The notes beneath the pieces were generated by a model. The model saw only the letters and a list, made by a program, of their open reading frames with translations. It ran no database searches and was not told where the DNA came from. The position numbers and the translations under genes were made by a program. Positions 47,844 to 60,100 of a DNA stretch of 64,000 nucleotides are shown here, piece after piece; positions within the stretch are counted from its first letter, which is position 1, and every line of letters begins with the position of its first letter. This stretch comes from Penium margaritaceum (Eukaryota > Streptophyta > Zygnematophyceae > Desmidiales > Peniaceae), in contig SZWC01002444.1 in assembly GCA_023375785.1 (NCBI GenBank), positions 135,223 through 199,222 of the forward strand. Direction: 5' to 3'.

Positions 47844-48287
47844 GGGTCGGATTTGCGAATCTGAGGATGGATCCGGATCCGCGATTCCGAATCTGTTCCT
47901 GGACCCGGATTCGCGAATCCGGGTCTGGATTCGCGAATCCTCGTGGATTTGCGAATCCTCTCACGGTTCCATGTGCTCAGCACAACACGTGAAAATACAA
48001 AACGAAGTGAGCCAGATCGACTCCCTGTCATAGCAAAATTTGTTTTAGCCGTTGCTGGCAGGGCACCGACAGATGCCTTGCGACTTTTGAAATGCACTGA
48101 TGCGTGCGTTTGAACTGACGAGGAGGTTCAGGCTCGGTTACGAGCCTGGCGAGGTTTGCTGGTCACACATTGCTTTGGCAGTCCTCGAATGACGAGCCTC
48201 TCAAGGCTCGACGCCGAGGCTGGATTCGAGCCTCACGGTGCTTGCCAAAACAACCGTGCCTGCCAGCTCCAGCATTCACGGCGAGCC

Positions 48288-48310
48288 ACTTCCAGCCACT
48301 GGCTGGAAGT
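48288..48310. repeat. 11-bp hairpin inside the DNA transposon
   Basis: ACTTCCAGCCA and TGGCTGGAAGT are perfect inverted arms around a single C. Confidence 0.85.
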
Positions 48311-48385
48311 TGCATGCGCCGCAAAGCCCGTGGGCTAGCTCGGCGGGGAGTCGACCTGGACTCCTTGGTATTTCATATTACCGTC

Positions 48386-48437
48386 CGCCCCCCTCCCCCC
48401 CGTCCCCCACCTCCCCTATTCCCTCCCCCCACCCCCA
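48386..48437. repeat. C-rich tract in the DNA transposon
   Basis: Runs of 5-7 C separated by single T, A or G bases span about 52 bp, so the minus strand has clustered G-runs. This could form G-quadruplex structure on the minus strand. Confidence 0.8.
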
Positions 48438-48551
48438 AGGACTTGGACCCGGGGTTTGCGAATCTTGAACGAATCTTTTTCTACAGATTCGGATCCGCGA
48501 ATCCGGATCTTGGACCCGGATTTGCGAATCCGACCCGCAAACCAAGGATTT

Positions 48552-48564
48552 GGTGTGCACCCTT
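48552..48564 (-). repeat. Right terminal inverted repeat of DNA transposon
   Basis: GGTGTGCACCCTT is the exact complement of the left end, directly followed by the ACCTGGTGTT duplication. Confidence 0.92.
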
Positions 48565-48574
48565 ACCTGGTGTT
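48565..48574. repeat. Target-site duplication, right of DNA transposon (ACCTGGTGTT)
   Basis: This is the second 10-bp copy, continuing into the A monomer (CCCAAACCATCG). Confidence 0.92.
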
Positions 48575-51500
48575 CCCAAACCATCGTTTCCCCCTCTGAC
48601 CATTTGTGACTCGCATTATGAGTTGTCAACGTTGACCACACTGAGCGGATTTCTTTGGTCAAAGGCAATACATATGCCTATTTTGGTCGGTCATTGTGCA
48701 TGGTAGCCACACCGTGCTACAACTTATTGAAGGTCGTTGTACTTGCTAGTTGAAAACTAATATTCCGAAACCATTGTTCCCCCTCTGACCATTTGTGACT
48801 CGTGTTATGGGTTGTGAACGTTGACCACCCATATTGAAATTCTTTGGTCATGGTCAGTGACATATGCCTAGTTTGGTTGTTCGGTGTGCATAGTAGCCAC
48901 ACCGTGCCACTACTTATTGAAGTTCTTTGTCCTTTCTAGTCGATACATAGGGTTCCCAAAGCATTGTCTCTCCCTCTGACCATTTGTGACTCGTGTTATG
49001 AGCCGTTAATGTTAACCACACGTAGTGGACTTCTTTGGTCATAGTCAGTGATGTATGTATCCTTTGGTTGGTCACTGTGCACGCTAGCCACACCTTGCCA
49101 CTACTTGTTGAAGGTCTTTGTACTTGCTAGTTGATAACTAGTGTTCCCAACCCATTGTTTTCCCCTCTGGCCATGTGTGACTCGTGTTATGAGTTTTGAA
49201 CATTGACCACACACTGTGAAATTCTTTTGGTCATGGTTAGTGGCATATGCCTACTTTGGTTTGTCACTGTACATGGTTGCCATGCCATGTCACTACGTAT
49301 TGAAGGTCTTTGTGCTTTCAAGTTGATAGCTAGTGTTCCCAAACCACTGTTACCCCCTCTGACTATCTGTGACTCTTGTTGTGAGTTGTCAACGTTGACC
49401 ACATGAAGTGAAGTTATTTGGTCATGGTCAGTGACATATGCATTCTTTGGTTGGTCACTGTGCATGGTAGCCACACTTTTCCAGTCCATATTGAAGGTCT
49501 TTGTACTTGCTAGTCGATAACTAGTATTCACAAACCATTGTTCCCCCTCTGACCATTTATGACTCGTGTTATGAGTTGTCAAAGTTTACCACACATAGTG
49601 GTATTATTTGGTCATGGTCAGTGACATATACCTAGTTTGGTTGGTGATTGTACATGGTAGCCACACCGTGCCACTACGTATTGAAGGTCCTTTTGCTTGC
49701 TAGTTGATACCTGGTGTTCCCAAACCATCGTTTCCCCCTCTGACCATTTGTGACTTGCATTATGAGTTTTCAACGTTGACCACACACAGCAGATTTCTTT
49801 GGTCAAAGGCAGTAAATATGCCTACTTTGGCCGGTCATTGTGCATGGTAGCCACACCGTGGTACTACTTATTGAAGGTCGTTGTACGTGCTAGTTGAAAA
49901 CTAACATTCCGACATCAGTGTTTCCCCCTCTGACCATTTGTGACTCGTGTTATGGGTTGTGAACGTTGACCACCCATATTGAAATTCTTTGGTCATGGTC
50001 AGTGACATATGCCTAGTTTGGTTGTTCGGTGCGCATAGTAGCCACACCGTGCCACTACTTATTGAAGTTATTTGTCCTTTCTGGTTGCTACATAGGGTTC
50101 CCGAACCATTGTCTCTCCCTCTGACCATTTGTGAATCGTGCTATGAGTTGTGAATGTTGACCACACATAGTGGACTTCTTTGGTCATAGTCAGTGACGTA
50201 TGCATCTTTTGGTTGGTCACTGTGCACGCTAGCCACACCGTGCCACTACTTGTTGAAGGTCTTTGTACTTGCTAGTTGATAACTAGTGTTCCCAACCCAT
50301 TGTTTCCCCCTTGGACCATTTGTCACTCGTGTTATGAGTTTTCAACGTTGACCACACACTGTGAAATTCTTTTGGTCATGGTTAGTGGCATATGCCTACT
50401 TTGGTTTGTCACTTTACATGGTTGCCACGCCGTGTAACTACGTATTCAAGGTCTTTGTGCCTTCTAGTTGATAGCTAGTGTTCCCAAACCATTGTCACCC
50501 CCTCTGACTATCTGTGACTCTTGTTGTGAGTTGTCAAACGTTGACCACATGAAGTGAAATTCTTTGGTCCTGGTCAGTGACATATGCATACTTTGGTTGG
50601 TCACTGTGCATGGTAGCCACACTGTGCCACTACATATTGAAGGTATTTGTACTTGCTAGTCGATAAATAGCATTGACAAACCATTGTTTCCCCCTCTGAC
50701 CATTTGTGACTCGTGTTATGAGTTGTCCAAGTTCACAACACATAGTGACATTCTTTGTTCATGGTCAGTGACATATGCCTACTTTGGTTGGTCATTGTAC
50801 ATGGTAGCCATACCGTGCCACTACTTATTGAAGGTCCTTGTGCTTTCTATTTGATACCTGGTGTTCCCAAACCATCGTTTCCCCCTCTGACCATTTGTGA
50901 CTCGCATTGTATGTTGTCAACGTTGACCACACACAGCAGATTTCTTTGGTCAAAGGCAGAACATATGCCTACTTTGGTCGGTCATTTTGTATGGTAGCCA
51001 CACCGTGCTACTACTTATTGAAGGTCGTTGTACGTGCTAGTTGAAAACTAATATTCCGAAACCATTGTTTCCCCCTCTGACCATTTGTGACTCGTGTTAT
51101 GGGTTGTGAACGTTGACCACCCATATTGAAATTCTCTGGTCATGGTCAGTAACATATGCCTAGTTTGGTTGTTCGGTGTGCATAGTAACCACACCGTACC
51201 ACTATGTATTGAAGTTCTTTGTCCTTTCTAGTCGATACATAGGGTTCCCAAACCATTGTCTCTCCCTCGGACCATTTGTGACTCGTGTTATGAGTTGTCA
51301 ATGTTGACCACACATAGTGGACTTCTTTGGTCATAGTCAGTGACGTATGCATCCTTTGGTTGGTCACTGTGCACGCTAGCCACACCGTGCCACTACTTGT
51401 TGAAGGTCTTTGTACTTGCTAGTTGATAACTAGTGTTCCCAACCCATTGTTTCCCCCTCTGACCATTTGTGACTCGTGTTATGAGTTTTCAACGTTGACC

Positions 51501-51789
51501 ACACACTGTGAAATTCTTTTGGTCATGGTTAGTGGCATATGCCTACTTTGGTTTGTCACTGTACATGGTTGCCACGCCGTGTCACTACGTATTGAAGGTC
51601 TTTGTGCTTTCTAGTTGATAGCTAGTGTTCCCAAACCATTGTTACCCCCTCTGACTATCTGTGACTCTTGTTGTGAGTTGTCAACGTTGACCACATGAAG
51701 TGAAATTCTTTGGTCATGGTCAGTGACATATGCATACTTTGGTTGGTCACTGTGCATGGTAGCCACACTGTGCCACTACATATTGAAGG

Positions 51790-51790
51790 N
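51790..51790. other. Single undetermined base at a satellite phase break
   Basis: An E monomer tail is followed by a C-type tail and a D/C hybrid. The jump marks an assembly join of unknown true length. Confidence 0.85.
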
Positions 51791-52452
51791 TCTTTGTACT
51801 TGCTAGTTGATAACTAATGTTCCCAACCCATTGTTTCCCCCTCTGACCATTTGTGACTCGTGTTATGAGTTGTCAATGTTGACCACACATAGTGGACTTC
51901 TTTGGTCATAGTCAGTGACGTATGCATCCTTTGGTTGGTCACTGTGCACGCTAGCCACACCGTGCCACTACTTGTTGATGGTCTTTGTACTTTCTAGTCG
52001 ATAACTAGTGTTCCCAACCCATTGTTTCCTCCTCTGACCATTTGTGACTCGTGTTATGAGTTTTCAACGTTGACCACACACTGTGAAATTCTTTTTGGTC
52101 ATGGTTAGTGGCATATGCCTACTTTGGTCTGTCACTGTACATGGCTGCCACGCTGTGTCACTACGTATTGAAGGTCTTTGTGCTTTCTAGTTGATATCTA
52201 GTGTTTCCAAACCATTGTTACCCCCTCTGACTATCAGTGACTCTTTTTGTGAGTTGTCAACGTTGACCACATGAAGTGAAATTCTTTTGTAATGGTCAGT
52301 GACATATGCATACTTTGGTTGGTCACTGTGCATGGTAGCCACACTGTGCCACTACATATTGAAGGTCTTTGTACTTGCTAGTCGATAACTAGTATTCACA
52401 AACTATTGTTTCCCCCTCTGACCATTCGTGACTCGTGTTATGAGTTGTCAAA

Positions 52453-52834
52453 GTTGACAACACATAGTGACATTCTTTGGTCATGGTCAGTGACATATGC
52501 CTACTTTGGTTAGTCATTGTACATGGTAGCCACACCGTGCCACTACTTATTGAAGGTCCTTGTGCTTGCTAGTTGATACCTGGTGTTCCCAAACCATCGT
52601 TTCCCCCTCTGACCATTTGTGACTCGTGTTATGAGTTGTCAACGTTGACAACACATAGTGACATTCTTTGGTCATGGTCAGTGACATATGCCTACTTTGG
52701 TTAGTCATTGTACATGGTAGCCACACCGTGCCACTACTTATTGAAGGTCCTTGTGCTTGCTAGTTGATACCTGGTGTTCCCAAACCATCGTTTCCCCCTC
52801 TGACCATTTGTGACTCGTATTATGAGTTGTCAAC
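52453..52834 (+). repeat. Recent tandem duplication of an F-phase monomer
   Basis: Segments starting at 52453 and 52644 (191 bp apart) share the private variants GTTGACAACACATAG and TTGGTTAGTCATTG. The second copy begins as an A/F hybrid. Confidence 0.85.
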
Positions 52835-55582
52835 GTTGACCACACACAGCGGACTTCTTTGGTCAAAGGCAGTGCATATGCATACTTTGGCCGGTCATTG
52901 TGCATGGTAGCCACACCCTGCTACTACTTATTAAAGGGCGTTGTACTTGCTAGTTGAAAACTAATATTCCAAAACCATTGTTTCCCCCTCTGACAATTTG
53001 TGCCTCGTGTTATGGGTTGTGAACGTTGACCACCCATATTGAAATTCTTTGGTCATGGTCAGTGACATATGCCTAGTTTGGTTGCTTGGTGTGCATAGTA
53101 GCCACACCGTGCCACTACGTATTGAAGTTCTTTGTGCTTTCTAGTCGATGCATAGGATTCCCAAACCATTTTCTCTCCCTCTGGCCATTTGTGACTCGTG
53201 TTATGAGTTGTCAATGTTGACCACACATAGTGGACTTCTTTGGTCATAGTCATTGACGTATGCATCCTTTGGTTGGTCACTGTGCACGGTAGCCACACCG
53301 TGCCACTACTTGTTGAAGGTCTTTGTACTTTCTAGTTGATAACTAGTGTTCCCAACCCATTTTTTCCCCCTCTGACCATTTGTGACTCGTGTTATGAGTT
53401 TTAAATGTTGACCACACATTGTGAAATTCGTTTGGTCATGGTTAGTGGCATATGCCTACTTTGGTTTGTCAGTGTACATGGTTGCCACGTCGTGTCACTA
53501 TGTATTGAAGGTCCTTGTGCTTTTTAGTTGATAGCTAGTGCTCCCAAACCATTATTACCCCCTCTGACTGTCTGTGACTCTTGTTGTGAGTTGTCAACGT
53601 TAACCATATGAAGTGAAATTCTTTGGTCATGGTCAGTGACATATGCATACTTTGGTAGGTCACTGTGCATGGTAGCCACATTGTGCCACAACATATTGAA
53701 GGTCTTTGTACTTGCTAGTCGATAACTAGTATTCACAAACCATTGTTTCCCCCTCTGACCATTTGTGACTCGTGTTATGAGTTGTCAAAGTTGGCCACAA
53801 ATAGTGAGATTGTTTGGTCATGGTCAGTGACAAATGCCTACTTTGGTTGGTCATTGTACATGGTAGCCACACCGTGCCACTATTTATTGAAGGTCCTTGT
53901 GCTTGCTAGTTGATACCTGGTGTTCCCAAACCATTGTTTCCCCCTCTAACCAATTGTGCCTCGCATTATGAGTTGTCAACGTTGACCACACTCAGCAGAT
54001 TTCTTTGGTCAAAGGCAGTACATATGCCTACTTTGGTCGGTCATTGTGCATGGTAGCCACACTGTGCTACTACTTATTGAAGGTCGTTGTACTTGCTAGT
54101 TGAAAACTAATATTCCGAAACCATTGTTTCCCCCTCTGACCATTTGTGACTCGTGTTATTGGTTGTGAACGTTGACCACCCATATTGAAATTTTTTGGTC
54201 ATGGTCAGTGACATATGCCTAGTTTGGTTATTCGGTGTGCCTAGTAGCCACGCCGTGCCACTACTTATTGAAGTTATTTGTCCTTTCTAGTCGATACGTA
54301 GGATTCCCAAACCATTGTCTCTCCATCTGACCATTTGTGACTCGTGTTATGAGTTGTCAATGTTGACGACACATAGTGGACTTCTTTGGTCATAGTCAGT
54401 GACGTATGTATCCTTTGGTTGGTCACTGTGCATGCTAGCCACACCGTGCCAGTACTTGTTGAAGGTATTTGTACTTGCTAGTTGATAACTAGTGTTCCCA
54501 ACCCATTGTTTTCCCCTCTGACCCTTTGTGACTCGTGTAATGAGTTTTGAACATTGACCACACACAATGAAATTCTTTTGGTCATGGTTAGTGGCATATG
54601 CCTACTTTGGTTTGTCACTATACATGGTTGCCATGCCGTGTCGCTACGTATTGAAGATCTTTGTGCTTTCTAGTTGATAGCTAGTGTTCCGAAACCATTG
54701 TTACCCCCTCTGACTGTCTGTGACTCTTGCTGTGAGTTGTCAACGTTGACCACATGAAGTGAAATTCTTTGGTCATGGTCAGTGACATATGCATACTTTG
54801 GTTGGTCACTATGCATGGTAGCCACACTGTACCACTGCATATTGAACGTCTTTGTACTTGCTAGTCGATAACTAGTATTCACAAACTATTTTTTCCCCTC
54901 TGACCATTTGTGACTCGTGTTATGAGTTGTCAAAGTTTACCACACATAGTGACATTCTTTGGCCATGGTCAGTGACATATACCCACTTTGGTTGGTCATT
55001 GTACATGGTAGCCACACCGTGCCAGGAGTTATTGAATATCCCTGTGCTTTTTAGTTGATACCTGGTGTTGCCAAACCATCGTTTCCCCATCTGACCTTTT
55101 CTGACTCGCATTATGAGTTGTCAACGTTCACCACACACAGCGGATTTGTTTGGTCAAAGGCAGTACATTTGCCTACTTTGGTCGGCCATTGTGCATGATA
55201 GCCACATTGTGCTACTACTTATTGAAGGTCGTTATACTTGCTAGTTGAAAACTAATATTCCGAAACCAATGTTTACCCCTCTCACCATTTCTGACTCGTT
55301 TTATGGGTTGTGAACGTTGACCACCCATATTGAAATTCTTTGGTCATGGTCAGTGACATATGCCTAGTTTGGTTGTTCAGTGTGCAAAGTAGCCACACCG
55401 TACCACTACATATTGAAGTTCTTTGTCCTTTCTAGTCGATACATAGGGTTCCCAAACCATTGTCTCTCCCTCTGACCATTTGTGACTCGTGTTATGAGTT
55501 GTCAATGGTGACCTCACATAGTGGACTTCTTTGGTCATAGTCAGTGACGTATGCATCCTTTGGTTTGTCACTGTGCACGCTA

Positions 55583-55594
55583 GTGGCTAGCCAC
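55583..55594. repeat. New 12-bp palindrome in a C monomer
   Basis: GTGGCTAGCCAC stands where other C monomers read only CGCTAGCCACACC. Seven extra bases are the inverted copy of the adjacent TAGCCAC. Confidence 0.88.
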
Positions 55595-55893
55595 ACCGTG
55601 CCACTACTTGTTGAAGGTCTTTGTACTTGCTAGTTGATAACTAGTGTTCCCAACCCATTGTTTCCCCCTCTGCCCATTTGTGACTTGTTTTATGAGTTTT
55701 CAATGTTGACCACACACTGTGAAATTTGTTTGGTCATGGTTAGTGGCGTATGCCTACTTTGGTTTGTCACTGTACATAGTTGCCACGCCGTGTCACTACG
55801 TATTGAAAGGCTTTGTGCTTTCTAGTTGGTAGCTTCTGTTCCCAAACCATTGTTACCCCCTCTGACTATCTGTGACTCTTGTTGTGAGTTGTC

Positions 55894-55922
55894 AACGTTG
55901 ACCACATGAAGTGGTCAACGTT
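55894..55922. repeat. New 12-bp inverted repeat in an E monomer
   Basis: AACGTTGACCAC and GTGGTCAACGTT are perfect arms around ATGAA. Normal E monomers read GAAGTGAAATTC at this place; here GTCAACG replaces AAA, copied in inverted form from 15 bp upstream. Confidence 0.9.
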
Positions 55923-57167
55923 CTTTGCTCATGGTCAGTGACATATGCATACTTTGGTTGGTCACTGTGCATGATAGCCACACTCTGCCGCTACATATTG
56001 AAGGTCTGTGTACTTGCTAGTCGATAACCAGTATTCACAAACCATTGTTTCTTCTTCTCAGCATTTGTCACTCGTGTTATGAGTTGTCAAAGTTGACCAC
56101 ACATAGTGATATTCTTTGGTCATAGTCAGTGACATATGCCTACTTTGGTTGGTCATTATACATGCTAGCCACACCGTGCCACTACTTATTCAAGGTCCTT
56201 GTGCATGCTAGTTGATACCTGGTGTTCCCAAACCATCGTTTCCCCCTCTGACCATTTGTGTCTCGCATTATGAGTTGTCAAAGTTGACCACACACAGCGG
56301 ATTTCTTTGGTCAAAGGGAGTACATATGCCTACTTTGGCCGGTCACTGTGCATGGTAGCCACATCGTGCTACTAATGATTGAAGGTCGTTGTACTTGCTA
56401 GTTTAAAACTAATATTCCAAAACCATTGTTTCCCCCTCTCACCATTTGTGACTCGTGTTATGGGTTGTGAACGTTGACCATCCATATTGAAATTCTTTGG
56501 TCATGGTCAGTGACATATGCCTAGTTTGGTTGTTCGGTGTGCATAGTAGCCACACCGTGCCACTACTTTTTTAAGTTCTTTGTCCTTTCTAGTCGATACA
56601 TAGGGTTCCCAAACCAATGTCTCTCCCGCTGACCATTTGTGACTCGTGTTATGAGTTTTCAATGTTGACCACACATAGTGGACTTACTTGGTCATAGTCA
56701 GTGACGTATGCATCCGTTGGTTGGTCACTGTGCACGCTAGCCACACTGTGCCACTACTTGTTGAAGATCTTTGTACTTGCTAGTTGGTAACTAGTGTTCC
56801 CAACCCATTGTTTCCCCCCTGACCATTTGCGACTCATGTTATGAGTTTTCAACGTTGACCACACACTGTGAAATTCTTATGGTCATGGTTAGTGGCATAT
56901 GCCTACTTTGGTTTGTCACTTTACATGGCTGCCATGCTGTGTAACTACGTATTGAAGTTCTTTGTGCTATCTAGTTGATAGCTAGTGTTCCCAAACCATT
57001 GTTACCCCCTCTGACTATCTGTGACTCTTGTTGTGAGTTGTCAACGTTGACCACATGAAGTGAAATTCTTTGGTTATGGTCAGTGACATATGCATACTTT
57101 GGTTGGTCACTGTGCATGGTAGCCACACTGTGCCACTACATATTGAAGGTCTTTGTACTTGCTAGTC

Positions 57168-57168
57168 N
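57168..57168. other. Single undetermined base at a satellite phase break
   Basis: The sequence passes from the last bases of an E monomer straight into the TTGTTTCCC box of a D monomer. Confidence 0.85.
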
Positions 57169-60100
57169 ATTGTTTCCCCCTCTGACCATTTGTGACTCGT
57201 GTTATGAGTTTTCAACGTTGACCACACACTGTGAAATTCTTTTGGTCATGGTTAGTGGCATATGCCTACTTTGGTTTGTCACTGTACATGGTTGCCACGC
57301 CGTGTCACTACGTATTGAAGGTCTTTGTGCTTTCTAGTTGATAGCTAGTGTTCCCAAACCATTGTTACCCCCTCTGACTATCTGTGACTCTTGTTGTGAG
57401 TTGTCAACGTTGACCACATGAAGTGAAATTCTTTGGTTATGGTCAGTGACATATGCATACTTTGGTTGGTCACTATGCATGGTAGCCACACTGTGCCACT
57501 ACACATTGAAGGTCTTTGTACTTGCTAGTTGATAACTAGTATTCACAAACCATTGTTTCCCCCTCTGACCATTTGTGACTCGTGTTATGAGTTGTCAAAG
57601 TCGACCGCACATAGTGACATACTTTGGTCATGGTCAGTGAAATATGCCTACTTTGGTTGGTCATTGTACATGGTAGCCACACCGTGTTACTACTTATTGA
57701 AGGTCCTTGTGCTTGCTAGTTGATACCTGGTGTTCCCAAACCATCGTTTCCCCCTCTGAACATTTGTGACTCGCATTATGAGTTGTCAACGTTGACCACA
57801 CACAACGGATTTCTTTGGTCAAAGGCAGTACATATGCCTACTTTGGTCGGTCGTTGTGCATGGTAGCCACACCGTGCTACTACTTATTGAAAGTCGTTGT
57901 ACGTGCTAGTTGAAAACTAATATTCTGAAACCATTGTTTCCCCCTCTAACCATTTGTGACTCATGTTACGGGTTGTGATTGTTGACCACCCATATTGAAA
58001 TTCTTTGGTCATGGTCAGTGACATATGCCTAGATTGGTTGTTTGGTGTGCATAGTAGCCACACCGTGCCACTACTTATTGACGTTCATTGTCCTTTCTAG
58101 TCGATACATAGGGTTCCAAAACCATTGTCTCTCCCTCTGACCATTTGTGACTCGTGTAATGAGTTGTCAATGTTGACCACACATAGTGGACTTCTTTGGT
58201 CATAGTCAGTGACGTATGCATCCTTTGGTTGGCCACTATGCACGCTAGCCACACCGTGCCACTACTTGTTGAAGGTCTTTGTACTTGCTAGTTGATAACT
58301 AGTGTTCCCAGCCCATTGTTTCCCCCTCTGATCATTTGTGACTTGTGTTATGATTTTTCAACGTTGACGACACACTGTGAAATTCTTTTGGTCATAGTTA
58401 GTGGCAGATGCTTACTTTGGTTTGTCACTGTACATGGTTGCCAGGCCTGTCACTACGTATTGAAGGTCTTTGTGCTTTGTAAATAATAGTGATTGTTCCC
58501 AAACCATTGTTACCCCCTCTGACTATTTGTGACTCTTGTTGTGAGTTGTCAACGTTGACCACATGAAGTGAAATTCTTTGGTTATGATCAGTGACATGCA
58601 TACTTTGGTTGGTCACTGTGCATGGTAGCCACACTGTGCAACTACATATTGAAGGTCGTTGTACGTGCTAGTTCAAAACTAATATTCCAAAACCATTGTT
58701 TCCCCCTCTGACCATTCCTGACTTGTGTTATGGGTTGTGAACGTTGACGACCCATATTAAAATTCTTTGGTCATAGTCAGTGACGTATGCATCCTTCCGT
58801 TGGTCACTATGCACGCTAGCCACACTGTGCCACTGCTTGTTGAAGGTCTTTGTACTTGCTAGTTGATAACTAGTGTTCCCAATCCATTGTTTCCCCCTCC
58901 GACCATTTGTGACTCGTGTTATGAGTTTTCGACGTTGACCACATACAGTGAAATTATTTTGGTCATGGTTAGTGGCATATGCCTACTTTGGTTTGTCACT
59001 GTACATGGTTGCCACGCCGTGTCACTACGTATTGAAGCTCTTTGTGCTTTCTAGTTGATAGCTAGTGTTCCCAGACCATTGTTACACCCTCTGATTATCT
59101 GTGACTCTTGTTGTGAGTTGTGAACGTTGAGCACATGAAGTGGAATTCTTTGGTCATGGTCAGTGACATATGCATACTTTGGTTGGTCAGTGTGCATGGT
59201 AGCCACACTGTGCCACAACATATTGAAGGTCTTTGTACTTGCTAGTCGATAACTATTATTCACAAACCATTGTTTCCCCCTCAAACCATTTGTGACTCGT
59301 GTTATGAGTTGTCAATATTGACCACACATAGTGTACTTCTTTGTTCATGGTCAGTGACGTATGAATCCTTTGATTGGTCACTGTGAACGCTAGCCATACC
59401 GTGCCACTACTTGTTTAAGTTCTTCGTACTTGCTAGGTGATACCTGATGTTCCCAGCCCTTTGTTTCCCCCTCTGACCACTTGTGACTCGTGTTATGAGT
59501 TTTCAACGCTGACCACACACTGTGAAATTCTTGTGGTCATGGTTAGTGGCCTATGCCTACTTTGGTTTGTCACTGTACATGGTTGCCACGCCGTGTCACT
59601 ACGTATTGAAGGTCTTTGTGCTTTCTAGTTGATAGCTAGTGTTCCCAAACCATTGTCACCCCCTCTGACTATATGTGACCACTATTGTGAGTTGTCAACG
59701 TTGACCACATGAAGTGCAATTTTTTGGTCCTAGTCAGTGACATATGCATACGTTGGTTGGTCACTCTACATGGTAGCCACACAGTGCCACTACATATTGA
59801 AGGTCTATGTACTTGCTAGTCAATAACCAGTATTCACAAACCATTGTTTCCCCCTGTGACCATTTGTGACTCGTGTTATGAGTTGTCAAAGTTGACTACA
59901 CATAGTGACATTCTTTGGTCATGGTCAGTGACATATGCCTACTTTGGTTGGTCATTGTACATGGTAGCCACACCGTGCCACTACTTATTGAAGGTCCTTG
60001 TGCTTGCTAGTTGATACCTGGTGTTCCCAAACCATCGTTTCCCCCTCTGACCATTTGTGACTCGCATTATGAGTTGTCAATGCTGACCACACACAGCGGA

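Larger units (their letters stand above)
47831..48564. mobile_element. Non-autonomous DNA transposon (734 bp, 13-bp perfect TIRs)
   Basis: The ends are AAGGGTGCACACC and GGTGTGCACCCTT, exact inverted repeats, inside 10-bp target duplications. No transposase frame is present. The subterminal zones carry many copies of a palindromic motif: GGATTCGCGAATCC at 47907-47920 and 47927-47940, with one- or two-base variants at 47849, 47945, 48454, 48491 and 48518. Clustered subterminal repeats of this kind are typical transposase-binding sites. The interior is rich in AGGCTCG-type inverted repeats and has a C-rich tract at 48386-48437. The 9-10 bp target size suggests a Mutator-like family; hAT elements make 8 bp. 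The TIR sequence alone does not settle it. Confidence 0.88.

Noticed and set aside
48170-48706. 178-codon frame through the DNA transposon
   Set aside because: It reads the C-rich tract as a Pro run and continues into satellite. There is no transposase motif.
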